64,000 bases of DNA from Dongia_B soli. Lineage in GTDB: Bacteria > Pseudomonadota > Alphaproteobacteria > Dongiales > Dongiaceae. Every line of letters starts with the position of its first letter. Position 1 is the stretch's first letter. The notes under the pieces were generated by a model. It had not been told where the DNA came from, made no database searches, and saw only the letters and a program-made list of their open reading frames with translations. The DNA is taken from positions 372,001 through 436,000 of the forward strand of contig NZ_JAXCLW010000002.1 in NCBI RefSeq assembly GCF_034044715.1, given 5' to 3'. This document shows, piece by piece, positions 8,136 through 17,670 of this stretch. A program made the position numbers and the translations under genes.

Positions 8136-10553
8136 TCATGACAGGCTCTCTTTTTTTTGCATTTCCGGCATCGGCATGATCTGGGAAACCGGTGGCGTTG
8201 TGTGACGCACAATGACCTCGCGAAGCGGATAGGGCATGCTGATCCCCTCGCTGCGGAAGACATCGTTGATCGCATAATGCAAGTCGCTTCTGACAGTGCC
8301 GTAATCGTCGGTATCAGCGACGAAGCAGCGCAATTCGAAATGCAAGGCTGAATCGCCAAACGCACTGAAGGTGACGCTGGGGGGCGGAATCGACATCACC
8401 CGGTCATGCTCCTTGGCGCAGGCCAAAAGAATATCCCGGACCTGCCTGGTGTCGGCGCTGTAATCGACACTGACATTGATCGTGATGCGGGCTATGCGGT
8501 TCTTATGGGTCCAATTCGTCACCGCATTGGCGATCAATTCCGAATTCGGCAGGATGACTGAAGCTTTATCGAAGGTTTCAATCTCGGTCGAGCGGACCGA
8601 AATGCTTTTCACGATGCCTTCGGTACCCGCGACCGAAATCCAGTCGCCGGTTTTCACCGGCCGTTCGATCAAGAGCAGAATGCCGGAGACGAAATTCTCA
8701 ACCACGGTCTTCAGGCCGAAACCGATACCGACGGAAAGGGCGCCGGCGACCAGGGCAATATTGGAAAGATCGATGCCAAGCATCATGATGGCGACGAGTA
8801 CGACGATCAGGCCGCCGACGTAGCCGATGCAGGTCGAGATCGAATTCCGGATACCACTATCCAGCCGGGTATTTGGCAGGACGCGATCATGTACCCAATG
8901 CTTCACCCAGCCGACGATGAAGAAGCCGATGATCAGGGCGATGATGGCACCGATACCGTCGATCAGGGAGAGATTGACGCCGCCGATCTTGATCCCCGTG
9001 AGGATCTGCCCGACCCACACATTCAACAGGGAGGCCTGCAGGCCATAGCTGATCAACAAGCCGTAAACGACCGGCGGCCAGAGGAGAAGGTCGATCAGCA
9101 GGCGCACCCAGAAAGCGATGCGCATGGCGCTGTCCTGCGCCAAGGGTGCGATTCCTGAAAAGCGCCGGTTCAGCACACCGCCCGGCAGGAATAGCGACGT
9201 CACGCCTTCATGAATGACGGCGCGGGCAAGAAGGGTGACGCCCAGGACCATGAACGAGATGAAAAGCGAGCGCAGCAGGTAGCTGGACATCTGCGGATAG
9301 CCGGCCATGGCGGCAACCGGCGCACCCAGCGCTACCAGCAGCAGCACCGCGCGCAAGACCACGGCCAACCCGCCCAATGGCCGATCCTGCTCGCGCCAAA
9401 AACTGGAGCGGAGGAGGCTTAGCAGCGAGGCCGAGACCAGCAATGTGACGATCAAGGATTCCACGGCTGTGTAATTGGCCGGCGGCTCGCCACCCTGTCC
9501 AGTTGCTGTGTGGGTGATATTGCCGATGGCAAAAATGCCGGCGATAATGGATATCCGGTTGACGATCTTGCGTGCCCCGCCGTCCGGGAAATGGATCAGA
9601 CTCCATTGCGGTAGCTTGGGCGAGAAAGCGGCCGTCGCCAAGCCGATGATGACAGTGAAGAGAACGAGGCTGACCGCTGCCGAAGAGATGAAATCGACGA
9701 AGACCAGGGATCCACCTGGCGGCACCATGGATTGCAGGACCCAGGAGACCGCAATCAGCGCGATGACAGGCAAGATGACCTGAGCGAGACCGATTGCGCC
9801 GGCCGCGACAATCCGGCGCGTGTGTTTCGGTGTATCCTCATCTGCGCGAGGCGCCCAATGTCGGAGAATCCAGCGGCGCAATGGAAAGGCGACGATGATC
9901 GCCATCGCCAAGGCGATCAAGACCAGGATCAGGGTCGCTTTGCCGATCTGGAGATCCTTGATCTGCGCCCACCAATCGGCTGGCGATTGCAGCAGTTCAT
10001 CAGAAGCATCCACGGCAATCTTGATGGCGCTGACCCAGATGACAGGCGATAACGGCGAAGGGCCGCGCTGAAACAGGCGGTCCTTCACTTTGTCCTGTTG
10101 CAGCAATCCGATATTGGACAGGATCTCCTGGCTCTGCACCACAAGCAGATCCGATTGCCGGATGCGTCCGCTGATCTGCGCCTGTTCGTCCTGCAGCTTC
10201 TGCCGCAACTTGGCGACGGCCGGGTCCTCGGGTGGAGCATTTTCCGTCGGGGCGGCGCCGAGACTATCCATCTGGACGGTGACCGAAGGCAACAGCCGCT
10301 GTTGCTCACCCTTGAATTGTCGAGCGTCGTTGAGGATCGAGAGGATTTCTGCCTGCAACGCATCGAGCTTTTCGTTCGCCAAGGATTGCGGCTTGGCGAG
10401 CTGGCCTTTGGCATTGTCGATCCGCTCCTGCCATTTGGCCAGGGCTTGATCGCTGTTCTGTGTGTTGCTGTCCGCGGCGGCGATATGACCGCCAAAGACA
10501 AGAAGAAAGCAGCATAGCCATCCAAAGACCATGCCGCGCAAATTGCGGCTCAT
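8136..10553 (-). CDS. Large MscS-family mechanosensitive channel with periplasmic domain
   Basis: 805 residues. A signal peptide (1-27) is followed by a periplasmic coiled-coil region of the DUF3772 type (about 30-190, WQERIDNAKGQLAKP). About ten transmembrane segments come next (about 205-600). The MscS core then contains the pore helix region NIALVAGALSVGIGFGLKTVVENFVSGILLLIERPVKTGD, followed by the cytoplasmic beta/alpha domains. This layout matches MscK/YbdG-like and DUF3772 channels rather than the 286-residue MscS. Its role would be osmotic downshock protection. It is monocistronic with its own start at 10553, and nothing in the neighbourhood links it to another pathway. Confidence 0.88.
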   Translation of the reverse strand: MSRNLRGMVFGWLCCFLLVFGGHIAAADSNTQNSDQALAKWQERIDNAKGQLAKPQSLANEKLDALQAEILSILNDARQFKGEQQRLLPSVTVQMDSLGAAPTENAPPEDPAVAKLRQKLQDEQAQISGRIRQSDLLVVQSQEILSNIGLLQQDKVKDRLFQRGPSPLSPVIWVSAIKIAVDASDELLQSPADWWAQIKDLQIGKATLILVLIALAMAIIVAFPLRRWILRHWAPRADEDTPKHTRRIVAAGAIGLAQVILPVIALIAVSWVLQSMVPPGGSLVFVDFISSAAVSLVLFTVIIGLATAAFSPKLPQWSLIHFPDGGARKIVNRISIIAGIFAIGNITHTATGQGGEPPANYTAVESLIVTLLVSASLLSLLRSSFWREQDRPLGGLAVVLRAVLLLVALGAPVAAMAGYPQMSSYLLRSLFISFMVLGVTLLARAVIHEGVTSLFLPGGVLNRRFSGIAPLAQDSAMRIAFWVRLLIDLLLWPPVVYGLLISYGLQASLLNVWVGQILTGIKIGGVNLSLIDGIGAIIALIIGFFIVGWVKHWVHDRVLPNTRLDSGIRNSISTCIGYVGGLIVVLVAIMMLGIDLSNIALVAGALSVGIGFGLKTVVENFVSGILLLIERPVKTGDWISVAGTEGIVKSISVRSTEIETFDKASVILPNSELIANAVTNWTHKNRIARITINVSVDYSADTRQVRDILLACAKEHDRVMSIPPPSVTFSAFGDSALHFELRCFVADTDDYGTVRSDLHYAINDVFRSEGISMPYPLREVIVRHTTPPVSQIMPMPEMQKKESLS

Positions 10554-10705
10554 TTCAATTCCCTATTTGGCTCGGATAGCGGTGCACCCTGCAAATCCAT
10601 TCGAATTGACCGAGAACCTACCGTCGCTTTTGGAATTGTCCAGTCACAGCCGCGCCAAGGCGGTTATCTGCGGAGCCAAAGGAAAAAAAGCCGATTGGGT
10701 GCCCC

Positions 10706-12802
10706 TCAAACATCGGCAGCCGGGAAAATCAGTCGCATTGTGGTGCCGGTCTCCCGGATCCCTTCATCCGGCACACCATGAGCAATCATCTGGGTGTTGA
10801 TGGTTTCCACGGTGATAGAGCCGCCATGGGCTTCGATCAGTCCCTTGGTAATGGAGAGGCCGAGGCCGGCGCCTTGCAGACTACTGGTGATATCGGCCAT
10901 CTTGGGGCTGAAGGGTTCGAATAAATGAGGCAGGACGGCATTAGCGATACCCGGTCCCTGGTCTCGCACCGCGATCTCACTGCCGCCTTTGTCGGTTGGT
11001 CGCGCGGAAATAAAAATCCGGCCGTCCGGCGGCGAGAACTTGATCGCGTTGGAGAGAAGGTTGAGCAGCATTTGGGTGACGGCCCGCAAGTCGCAGCGGG
11101 CGAGCAGGGGGGCTTCGGGTAGGCTGACCTCGATCGTAATCCCTTTCTCGGATGCTGTTGCGCTGATCATCGAAACGCAACTTTCGATAATCGAATTTAG
11201 CTTCCGGATCGCCATATCGAAATCGGCTTTGCCGGCCTCGATGCGGGACATGTCGAGAATGTCGTTGATCAAGGCCAGCAAATGCTGGCCGCTGCGCTTG
11301 ATGTCCATCGTATATTCACGATAGCGCGCATTTCCCAAAGGACCGAATAGCTCGGTCTGCATGACATCGGTGAAGCCGATGATCGCGTTCAGTGGCGTGC
11401 GCAGTTCATGCGACATGTTTGCCAGGAAATTGCTTTTGATCCGACTAGCCCGCTGGAGATCCCTATTCTGCCTCAACAGGTCTTGCTGGGCTTGGTTGAG
11501 CTTGGCATGGCTTTGATGAATGCGATCCGCCATCGCATTGAAGGCGGTGCCGAGATGGCCGATCTCATCATTGGTGCGGACAGGAGCACGGATATTGGTT
11601 TGTCCAATAGCGAAGCTCTGCACGATGGATGCCAGCTCGCGGAGCGGCTGGACAATGCTCATGCGCAACGCCGTATGGAGGGCCACGGTAATGAGCAGCA
11701 TGGCGGCGAAGGCGATGGCCATTGTCCAAAGAAACGCCGATGTCACGCGCCCGACAATGCTGGCGATCGGCACAACCCGGTAGTAGGACCAGCCGGTCTC
11801 GGCAATTCTGATCGATACAATGACGCTTTTGATGCCGGCAACGCTGAACCGATAGCTGTTGGCAATGCCGGTTTGCGCGGGTGCATATCGTTGCAGGGTG
11901 GAGATGACCTTTCCCATGGCGACTTTGTCGGCCAGGGTCAAGGTGCCGGCTTCAAGACCGGCTTGCCAATGACCGGCCAGCACCGGTTGGCCAGTCTTAT
12001 CGATCAGGAAATGTTCGGTATCTTTGAACCTGTCGTTCTCGGTCAGTTGGTCCAGCAAATTCCGGATGAAGATGTCATGACCAATCGTGCCCAGCCACGT
12101 GCCATTGATGTCGATGGGAAGAACGGCGCTGACCATCCATGACCAGGCAACAAAATCATAGGTGGTTTGGGTCCAGCGCAGACCGCGGTCGGGATTTGTG
12201 GCGGGATCGCCGAGCATTACCCATTCGGTGCCGCTATAGTCGTCGGTGACTTGCGCCTGATAGATAAAGCTTGGAACGCGAGGCATATAAACGATTTCCG
12301 AACGCTGTCGCGTCAGCAGCCAGAGCGAATCAAAGGGAGGTACGATGGCGGAACCGTAAACGGTCATCAGATTCGGACCGCGGAGATGGAGGGCCTTCAT
12401 GAGAGGCGTCAGTTCTGTCGTCGGATGCAAAAACACGCCGGCTTCGGTTCGCCCGTCGAAATGTGCCGGATCTGACGTAATCATGCCATTCGGTTGGCGC
12501 CGAAATACGGTGGAAAATTTTGCATCTTCTTCCGGTGTCAGCGGTGCGGCGAGATTGGCGATCAGGTGGTCTCGGAACGTCTCCAGACTGCGTCGAGCCA
12601 GAGACAATTCCGCATCCAGTAACCTTGTTTTGTTGCTGGCGATAACCGAAATCAATTGCGCCGCATCTTCAATCGTCGTTTCGCGGCTGAACAGATAGAA
12701 GCCGACGGTCGCCGGTCCGCTGGCAACCAGAACGCAAAACATGACGATTGCTACGAGTCGATACGAAAGCTTCGTCGCGACATATGTACTGATGCTGCGC
12801 AA
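10706..12802 (-). CDS. Membrane-bound hybrid-free sensor histidine kinase (Cache, HAMP, HisKA, HATPase)
   Basis: 698 residues. Transmembrane segment 1 (about 13-35) is followed by a long periplasmic region (about 36-345) resembling a double Cache sensor. Transmembrane segment 2 (about 350-375) leads to HAMP (RMSIVQPLRELASIV), a coiled linker, HisKA with the phospho-acceptor in SHELRTPLNAIIGF, and HATPase_c with N (LSNAIKF), G1 (DQGPGIA) and G2 (GAGLGLSI) boxes. It has no receiver domain and no adjacent response regulator. The single-domain receiver at 23.9 kb is a conceivable but unsupported partner. The signal is unknown. Confidence 0.9.
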   Translation of the reverse strand: MRSISTYVATKLSYRLVAIVMFCVLVASGPATVGFYLFSRETTIEDAAQLISVIASNKTRLLDAELSLARRSLETFRDHLIANLAAPLTPEEDAKFSTVFRRQPNGMITSDPAHFDGRTEAGVFLHPTTELTPLMKALHLRGPNLMTVYGSAIVPPFDSLWLLTRQRSEIVYMPRVPSFIYQAQVTDDYSGTEWVMLGDPATNPDRGLRWTQTTYDFVAWSWMVSAVLPIDINGTWLGTIGHDIFIRNLLDQLTENDRFKDTEHFLIDKTGQPVLAGHWQAGLEAGTLTLADKVAMGKVISTLQRYAPAQTGIANSYRFSVAGIKSVIVSIRIAETGWSYYRVVPIASIVGRVTSAFLWTMAIAFAAMLLITVALHTALRMSIVQPLRELASIVQSFAIGQTNIRAPVRTNDEIGHLGTAFNAMADRIHQSHAKLNQAQQDLLRQNRDLQRASRIKSNFLANMSHELRTPLNAIIGFTDVMQTELFGPLGNARYREYTMDIKRSGQHLLALINDILDMSRIEAGKADFDMAIRKLNSIIESCVSMISATASEKGITIEVSLPEAPLLARCDLRAVTQMLLNLLSNAIKFSPPDGRIFISARPTDKGGSEIAVRDQGPGIANAVLPHLFEPFSPKMADITSSLQGAGLGLSITKGLIEAHGGSITVETINTQMIAHGVPDEGIRETGTTMRLIFPAADV

Positions 12803-13057
12803 GACTTACCCTGACTGCTTCCCGGCCCTAGCGGGTTCGGGTTGGACGCGATCTGATTCGCCTCCTATCCTGCAATCCATCGGTAAAAAGGCTGTTAACC
12901 AGGAATGGTCGTTAACTATCAATTACTTAACCAAATTCCCAAGGCGGCCGAATTGGTGCGCTTTGTCACGCAATCGGGATGGTGAAGGGGTTGAAATAAA
13001 ACGGCAATTCAATCATTGTGCCGCCAGTTTTACGATATCTTGAGTGGTTGATGAACG

Positions 13058-15016
13058 ATGAGCAGGCACGGACTTGCTTCAGCGGCGGCTCCTATTGCGG
13101 CCGAAAGTTTATTGCAACGAGTGGAGCAGGGAATCGCCGCCGCCGCGGAAACCCTGGCTGCGGGTCAGCATCCGGATGGGCACTGGGCTTTCGAATTGGA
13201 AGCGGACGCCACCATTCCGGCCGAATATGTTTTATTGAAGCATTTTCTGGATGAAATCGAGCCGAGCATCGAGCCGCCAATCGTCAATTACCTGAAGTCG
13301 ATACAGGGTGCCCATGGGGGATGGCCCTTGTTTTACGATGGCGATTTCAATATTTCCGCCAGCGTGAAGGCTTATTTCGCTCTAAAAATCTGCGGGGAAG
13401 ACGTGAATGCCCCGCATATGAAGCGAGCGCGTGAAGCCATCCTGGCGCATGGCGGTGCGCAGACATCGAATGTCTTTACTTTGGTCCAGCTGGCGCTGTT
13501 CGGGCAGGTCCCCTGGCGTGCCGTGCCGGTCATGCCGGTCGAGATCATGCATCTGCCCCGCTGGTTCCCGTTCCATCTCGATAAGGTCAGCTATTGGTCG
13601 CGGACAGTCATTGTGCCGCTACTGGTCCTGATGGCGAAAAAGCCGCTGGCCAAGAATCCCCGGGGCGTTGATATCCGCGAGCTGTTCGTCACGCCCCCCG
13701 AGCAAGTGACGAATTGGTATAATATGAACCGGAAGGGCGCCTGGGCGGTTTTCTTCCGCAATATCGATCGCGTTTTGCAGCGGGTTGAGTGGGCGTTTCC
13801 TAAGGCGTCGCGTGAGCGGGCCATCGAAAAAGCGGTCGAGTTTGTGACCGAGCGGCTGAATGGCGAAGATGGCCTTGGCGCCATCTATCCGGCGATGGCC
13901 AACAGCGTAATGATGTTTGAAGTCCTCGGTTATCCGAAGGACCACCCGGACCTCGTCATAGCCAAGAAATCAATCGAAAAGCTGATGGTTGTTCATGGCG
14001 ACCGGGCCTATTGCCAACCTTGCCTTTCGCCGGTCTGGGACACCGGTCTTGTCAGCCACGCGATGTTGGAAATCGGTGGGGAATTTGCGGAGACAGTGAC
14101 ACCGGCTGCCGATTGGCTCAAGGATCGGCAAATTCTAGACGTCGTCGGCGACTGGGCGGCCCGGGCGCCGGGTGTGCGGCCGGGTGGCTGGGCGTTCCAA
14201 TATAATAATCCCCATTATCCCGATGTCGACGATACGGCTGTCGTTGTAATGGCGCTCGACCGCTTGGATCCTGCGAAATACAAAGAGCAGATCGACCGGG
14301 CGGTAGAATGGATTTTCGGCCTGCAAAGCTCGAATGGCGGTTGGGGCGCATTCGATGCTGATAACGACTACCAATATCTCAACCACATTCCCTTCGCGGA
14401 TCATGGCGCGTTGCTCGATCCGCCGACAGCCGATGTCTCGGCGCGTTGTCTCAGCATGCTGGCCCAACTCGGCTACAAGATCGATCATCCGAAGGTGAAG
14501 GCAGCACTTGATTATCTGCTGCGGGAACAGGAACCGGATGGAAGCTGGTTTGGCCGTTGGGGCACGAATTATATCTATGGCACCTGGTCGGTTTTGTGCG
14601 CGCTAAACGCTATCGGCCTGCCAAGCGAGCATCCGGTCATGCGGAAGGCCTCAGCCTGGCTGATCTCCAAACAGCGTGAAGATGGTGGGTGGGGTGAAGA
14701 CGGCGCTTCCTATTGGGAGGATCAGCCCCGCGGCGAGGGCAAGGTGTCTACGGCGTCCCAGACCGCCTGGGCAGTGCTTGGCCTGATGGCGGCCGGGGAT
14801 GTCGATCATCCGGCGGTGGAAAAGGGTATTCGGTTCCTGACTGAAACCCAGACGGAAGACGGCGAGTGGGATGAAGAATCCTACACGGCGGTCGGCTTCC
14901 CGCGGGTGTTCTATCTGCGTTACCACGGCTACCGCGCCTTCTTCCCGGTTTGGGCGATGGCACGATACCGCAATCTGAAGCAGGGTAATTCCAAGAACGT
15001 TCTATTTGGAATGTAA
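13058..15016 (+). CDS. shc: Squalene-hopene cyclase
   Basis: This enzyme cyclises squalene to hopene/hopanol, the committed step of hopanoid synthesis, as a monotopic membrane protein. The 652-residue length is normal. The catalytic acid motif DVDDTA is at 389-394. Several QW-type repeats are visible (QEPDGSWFGRWG, QREDGGWGED, QTEDGEWDEES), as is the C-terminal FPRVFYLRYHGYRAFFPVWAMARY. It is the first gene of the hopanoid locus, and hpnG follows immediately. The divergent histidine kinase gene lies upstream with a 255-bp spacer. Confidence 0.97.
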   Translation: MSRHGLASAAAPIAAESLLQRVEQGIAAAAETLAAGQHPDGHWAFELEADATIPAEYVLLKHFLDEIEPSIEPPIVNYLKSIQGAHGGWPLFYDGDFNISASVKAYFALKICGEDVNAPHMKRAREAILAHGGAQTSNVFTLVQLALFGQVPWRAVPVMPVEIMHLPRWFPFHLDKVSYWSRTVIVPLLVLMAKKPLAKNPRGVDIRELFVTPPEQVTNWYNMNRKGAWAVFFRNIDRVLQRVEWAFPKASRERAIEKAVEFVTERLNGEDGLGAIYPAMANSVMMFEVLGYPKDHPDLVIAKKSIEKLMVVHGDRAYCQPCLSPVWDTGLVSHAMLEIGGEFAETVTPAADWLKDRQILDVVGDWAARAPGVRPGGWAFQYNNPHYPDVDDTAVVVMALDRLDPAKYKEQIDRAVEWIFGLQSSNGGWGAFDADNDYQYLNHIPFADHGALLDPPTADVSARCLSMLAQLGYKIDHPKVKAALDYLLREQEPDGSWFGRWGTNYIYGTWSVLCALNAIGLPSEHPVMRKASAWLISKQREDGGWGEDGASYWEDQPRGEGKVSTASQTAWAVLGLMAAGDVDHPAVEKGIRFLTETQTEDGEWDEESYTAVGFPRVFYLRYHGYRAFFPVWAMARYRNLKQGNSKNVLFGM

Positions 15017-15017
15017 G

Positions 15018-15677
15018 GTGATCGGCGTCGTTACGGGCCTGCAGGCCGAAGCGAAGATCGTCCGTGGCCTGCCTTGCCTGGTCGTAAGCGGTGGCGGCCG
15101 AGCTGACATGACACGCCGAAAGATAGACGGCCTGATCGAGGCCGGAGTTCAGGGGCTGGTCAGTTTCGGAATTGCCGGCGCAGTCGATCCCGCAATGAAG
15201 ACTGGCGATGTTGTCGTCTCCGCGACGGTGATCGACGCGGAGGGACGGCGTTATGTGGGAGATCCGGCCTGGCTCGAGAAGATCCTGTCGCACTTGCCGG
15301 GAAGCCACCATGGAGATCTTTACGGCAGTGATCACATGATCTCGACGGCTGCCGATAAGGCACAGATATTAAAGCAATATGCGTGCATCGCCGTCGATAT
15401 GGAAAGCCATCACACGGCCCGCGCCGCGACACGTCATCAATTACCCTTCATCGTGATCCGCGCCATAGCGGATACTGCTTCTGAGCATTTGCCCGAGGCT
15501 CTCGCGGCAGGCGTCGATGCCGAAGGAAAAACCCGGGTCTGGCCGATTATTGCCGCTTTGCTGACGGGGCGGCTGAGTATCGGAGCCGTGCTGCGGGCTG
15601 GCCGCTCCTCCGGTCGGGCGCTCGCAAGCTTGAGGCAAAGCCGGCCGTCCTTGGATAGATTGTTTCTGAAGAAGTGA
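15018..15677 (+). CDS. hpnG: Hopanoid-associated phosphorylase HpnG
   Basis: HpnG removes adenine from adenosylhopane to give ribosylhopane (or its phosphate), a step toward C35 hopanoids. The product resembles nucleoside phosphorylases/MTA nucleosidases: GVVTGLQAEAKIVRGLP at the N-terminus, GIAGAVDPAMKTGDVVVS, and the VDMESHHTARAATRH segment with the Met-Glu contact. The likely start is the GTG at 15018, two bases after the shc stop. A TTG at 15006 would overlap shc. Tight spacing implies translational coupling with shc. hpnH, normally next, is displaced by about 3.6 kb and inverted. Confidence 0.88.
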   Translation: MIGVVTGLQAEAKIVRGLPCLVVSGGGRADMTRRKIDGLIEAGVQGLVSFGIAGAVDPAMKTGDVVVSATVIDAEGRRYVGDPAWLEKILSHLPGSHHGDLYGSDHMISTAADKAQILKQYACIAVDMESHHTARAATRHQLPFIVIRAIADTASEHLPEALAAGVDAEGKTRVWPIIAALLTGRLSIGAVLRAGRSSGRALASLRQSRPSLDRLFLKK

Positions 15678-15679
15678 GT

Positions 15680-15718
15680 GTTTCTCCAATTATCCGCTGA
15701 ATCGTAAGCGGGAGAAAC
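15680..15718. terminator. Possible stem-loop after hpnG
   Basis: GTTTCTC pairs with GAGAAAC, and an inner CCGCT/AGCGG pairing continues the stem with a bulge. There is no T tract, so it may be an RNA 3' end stabiliser rather than a terminator. It marks the boundary of the inserted module. Confidence 0.35.
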
Positions 15719-15829
15719 TGGGGCGACTATGCTCAGTCGATCGTCGTGTCTTGTGCCGCTTCCACGGCATCATAAATTGGCCGCGAAATACCTGTTGCGG
15801 GAGGGGCGGCATCCGATGCTGAGGTGTTG

Positions 15830-16414
15830 TCAGGATTCCGGCCAAGACAGCAATGCGGCCCGCACCACCCGGCGGGCAGTTTCCCGCGGGACGCCGCCTT
15901 TCGCCTGGGCGGCCAGGCCCTGGATGAGCGACATGATGAAGGACGCAGCATCGTCGCTGGTCATGCCCGGCGGCAGCGGCGCGGTTGCCGACGTCTCTTC
16001 AAAGCGGTCGCGGAGCCGCTGCCTGAAAAGCTCACGGCCGCGGACGAGTCTCTGCCTGATCGGCTCGGCTTCCGTGGACCCGGACAGCGCGGTGTTGAGT
16101 TCGAGACAGCCGGCCGGATTGCGCCGCCCGCTATGCAGCTCGGTGACGCCCTCGAGCAGCCGCGCGGCGATGCGACGCGGCGTCGGCTCCGCAAGCGCTT
16201 CATGCCGAAAATCCAGGAAGTCCCGCTGGTATCGCTCAACGACGCGCCAGAAGAGTCCCTCCTTGCTGCCGAAGGCTTTGTAGAGACTTGACTTGGTCAG
16301 CCCCGTCGCCCCCAACAGGTCGCTTAGAGCCGCACTCTCATAGCCCTTCTCCCAAAAAACCCGAAGGGCGGCGTCCAAAACCTCGTCTTCATCAAATTCG
16401 CGGGGACGTGCCAT
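15830..16414 (-). CDS. TetR-family transcriptional repressor
   Basis: 194 residues. The N-terminal helix-turn-helix is EVLDAALRVFWEKGYESAALSDLLGATGLTKSSLYKAFGSKEGLFW. The C-terminal ligand domain is of the TetR_C_16/YxaF-like type (CLELNTALSGSTEAE, SFIMSLIQGLAAQAKGG). It is divergent from an SDR gene. Four copies of a GACC-N4-GGTA element lie between them, one of them only 12 bp from this gene's start, so autoregulation is likely. The GC-rich sequence contrasts with the surrounding hopanoid genes and suggests an acquired block. Confidence 0.88.
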   Translation of the reverse strand: MARPREFDEDEVLDAALRVFWEKGYESAALSDLLGATGLTKSSLYKAFGSKEGLFWRVVERYQRDFLDFRHEALAEPTPRRIAARLLEGVTELHSGRRNPAGCLELNTALSGSTEAEPIRQRLVRGRELFRQRLRDRFEETSATAPLPPGMTSDDAASFIMSLIQGLAAQAKGGVPRETARRVVRAALLSWPES

Positions 16415-16425
16415 CGTGCTTTGGG

Positions 16426-16663
16426 TACCTGTTGGTCGGCTCCTGTCATAAATATAGACCGATCGGTATCGATTCCAAGCAGGGGCCTTGAATGATTGTG
16501 GACCAAATGGTATCTAACGGATGCCGCGACGAATGGGCGGTCGGCCAGCCCTAGCGGCAATGCCGGTAGGGCTGAGATTGCGCAGGTCAGCAGGACTGGA
16601 TCGAGCGGGGCGTTGAGCCGGCGCCGGCGGGGTGTTTTTTGCGCAATTATGGACCGATAGGTA
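16426..16663. promoter_or_regulatory. Four-site TetR operator array (GACC-N4-GGTA)
   Basis: Four elements match GACC-N4-GGTA: 16426-16437 (minus orientation, N4 AACA), 16457-16468 (GATC), 16501-16512 (AAAT) and 16652-16663 (GATA). All lie between the divergent TetR and SDR starts. Repeated, family-specific elements in this location are the expected signature of the adjacent TetR's operator. Assignment to that TetR is inference. Confidence 0.6.
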
Positions 16664-16859
16664 CATAACGAGGCCAGGCCCCCTGCAAGACCCATCCGCG
16701 CGGCACCCCCGAAAGCAGAGAGAGAACACTGCTGCCATCGCTAAGGATGCTCGGAGGTTCAGGTGAGGCGCGCGTAACCCGGAGCCCGGGGGCATCCACG
16801 AAAGAGACTTGGGAAGGCGTCCGGGCTTTTGTATCAGCTGGTATTTTGGCAGGTGAAGC
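16664..16859. other. Remaining TetR-SDR intergenic region
   Basis: The whole TetR-SDR gap is about 445 bp. Outside the operator array I see no convincing ORF, RNA or terminator. The SDR leader (about 16750-16859) contains no obvious promoter match. Confidence 0.3.
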
Positions 16860-17573
16860 ATGAACAAGCCACAGAAGGTTGTTGTCGTCACCGGTGCGTC
16901 ACAAGGCATCGGCGCTGAAATCGTAAGCGCATTCCGAAAGCTTGATTACCGCATTGTCGCAACCTCACGTTCGATCAAGCCGTCGGACGATGAGAACATC
17001 CTGAGCATCGCCGGAGACATCGGCGATCCTGCAACCGCCCGACGCGTCATTGCCGAAGGCGTCGCCCGATTTGGCCGGATCGATACGTTGGTGAACAATG
17101 CTGGCATCTATATCGGAAAGCCTTTCACCGAGCACACCGCCGAAGACTACGTCGCCGTGATGAATGTGAACATCGCGGGCTTCTATCACATCACACGACA
17201 CGCGATTGCCGAGATGGAAAAACGTTCGAGCGGCCACGTGGTGAGCGTCACCGCCAGCATCGGCGGTGAGATCGCATTCAGTGGGATCTATTCAGTCTTG
17301 GCGGCCATGACGAAGGGCGGCCTAAATGCTGCCACGAAGTCACTGGCGATCGAGTATGCGAAGAAGGGTATTCGCGTGAACGCCGTCGCTCCAGGAATCG
17401 TGAAGTCCCCGATGCACGCGCCGGAAACTCACGAAGCGCTGGGAGCTTTCCACCCTATCGGACGTATGGGTGAAACTAGCGATATCGCCAGTGCTATCCT
17501 CTTTCTCGACGCGGCACCGTTCATCACTGGGGAGATCCTGCATGTCGATGGCGGGCTAAGTGCCGGCCGCTGA
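16860..17573 (+). CDS. SDR-family protein lacking the catalytic tyrosine
   Basis: 237 residues with a Rossmann fold. The cofactor motif is TGASQGIGAEI and the structural motif is NNAGIY. The C-terminal FITGEILHVDGGLSAGR is typical of classical SDRs. The active-site YxxxK is altered: the frame reads SVLAAMTKGGLNAATKSLAIEYA, so the position four before the Lys is Ala, not Tyr. A related subgroup with SVLASLTKGG exists, so this is probably not a sequencing error. It may use another acid or act as a binding protein. It is probably repressed by the divergent TetR. Confidence 0.82.
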   Translation: MNKPQKVVVVTGASQGIGAEIVSAFRKLDYRIVATSRSIKPSDDENILSIAGDIGDPATARRVIAEGVARFGRIDTLVNNAGIYIGKPFTEHTAEDYVAVMNVNIAGFYHITRHAIAEMEKRSSGHVVSVTASIGGEIAFSGIYSVLAAMTKGGLNAATKSLAIEYAKKGIRVNAVAPGIVKSPMHAPETHEALGAFHPIGRMGETSDIASAILFLDAAPFITGEILHVDGGLSAGR

Positions 17574-17670
17574 GAAGCGAAATTTGTTTCGAAATAACTC
17601 TGACGACCGCAGCGCGGCCGCGGAATTCGGTCTGTTACCGAAATCCGCGGCCGGTTCCCACTCAGGGGGA

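Noticed and set aside
16514..16909. Open frames antisense to the SDR leader
   Set aside because: No recognisable protein and they cover the operator array.
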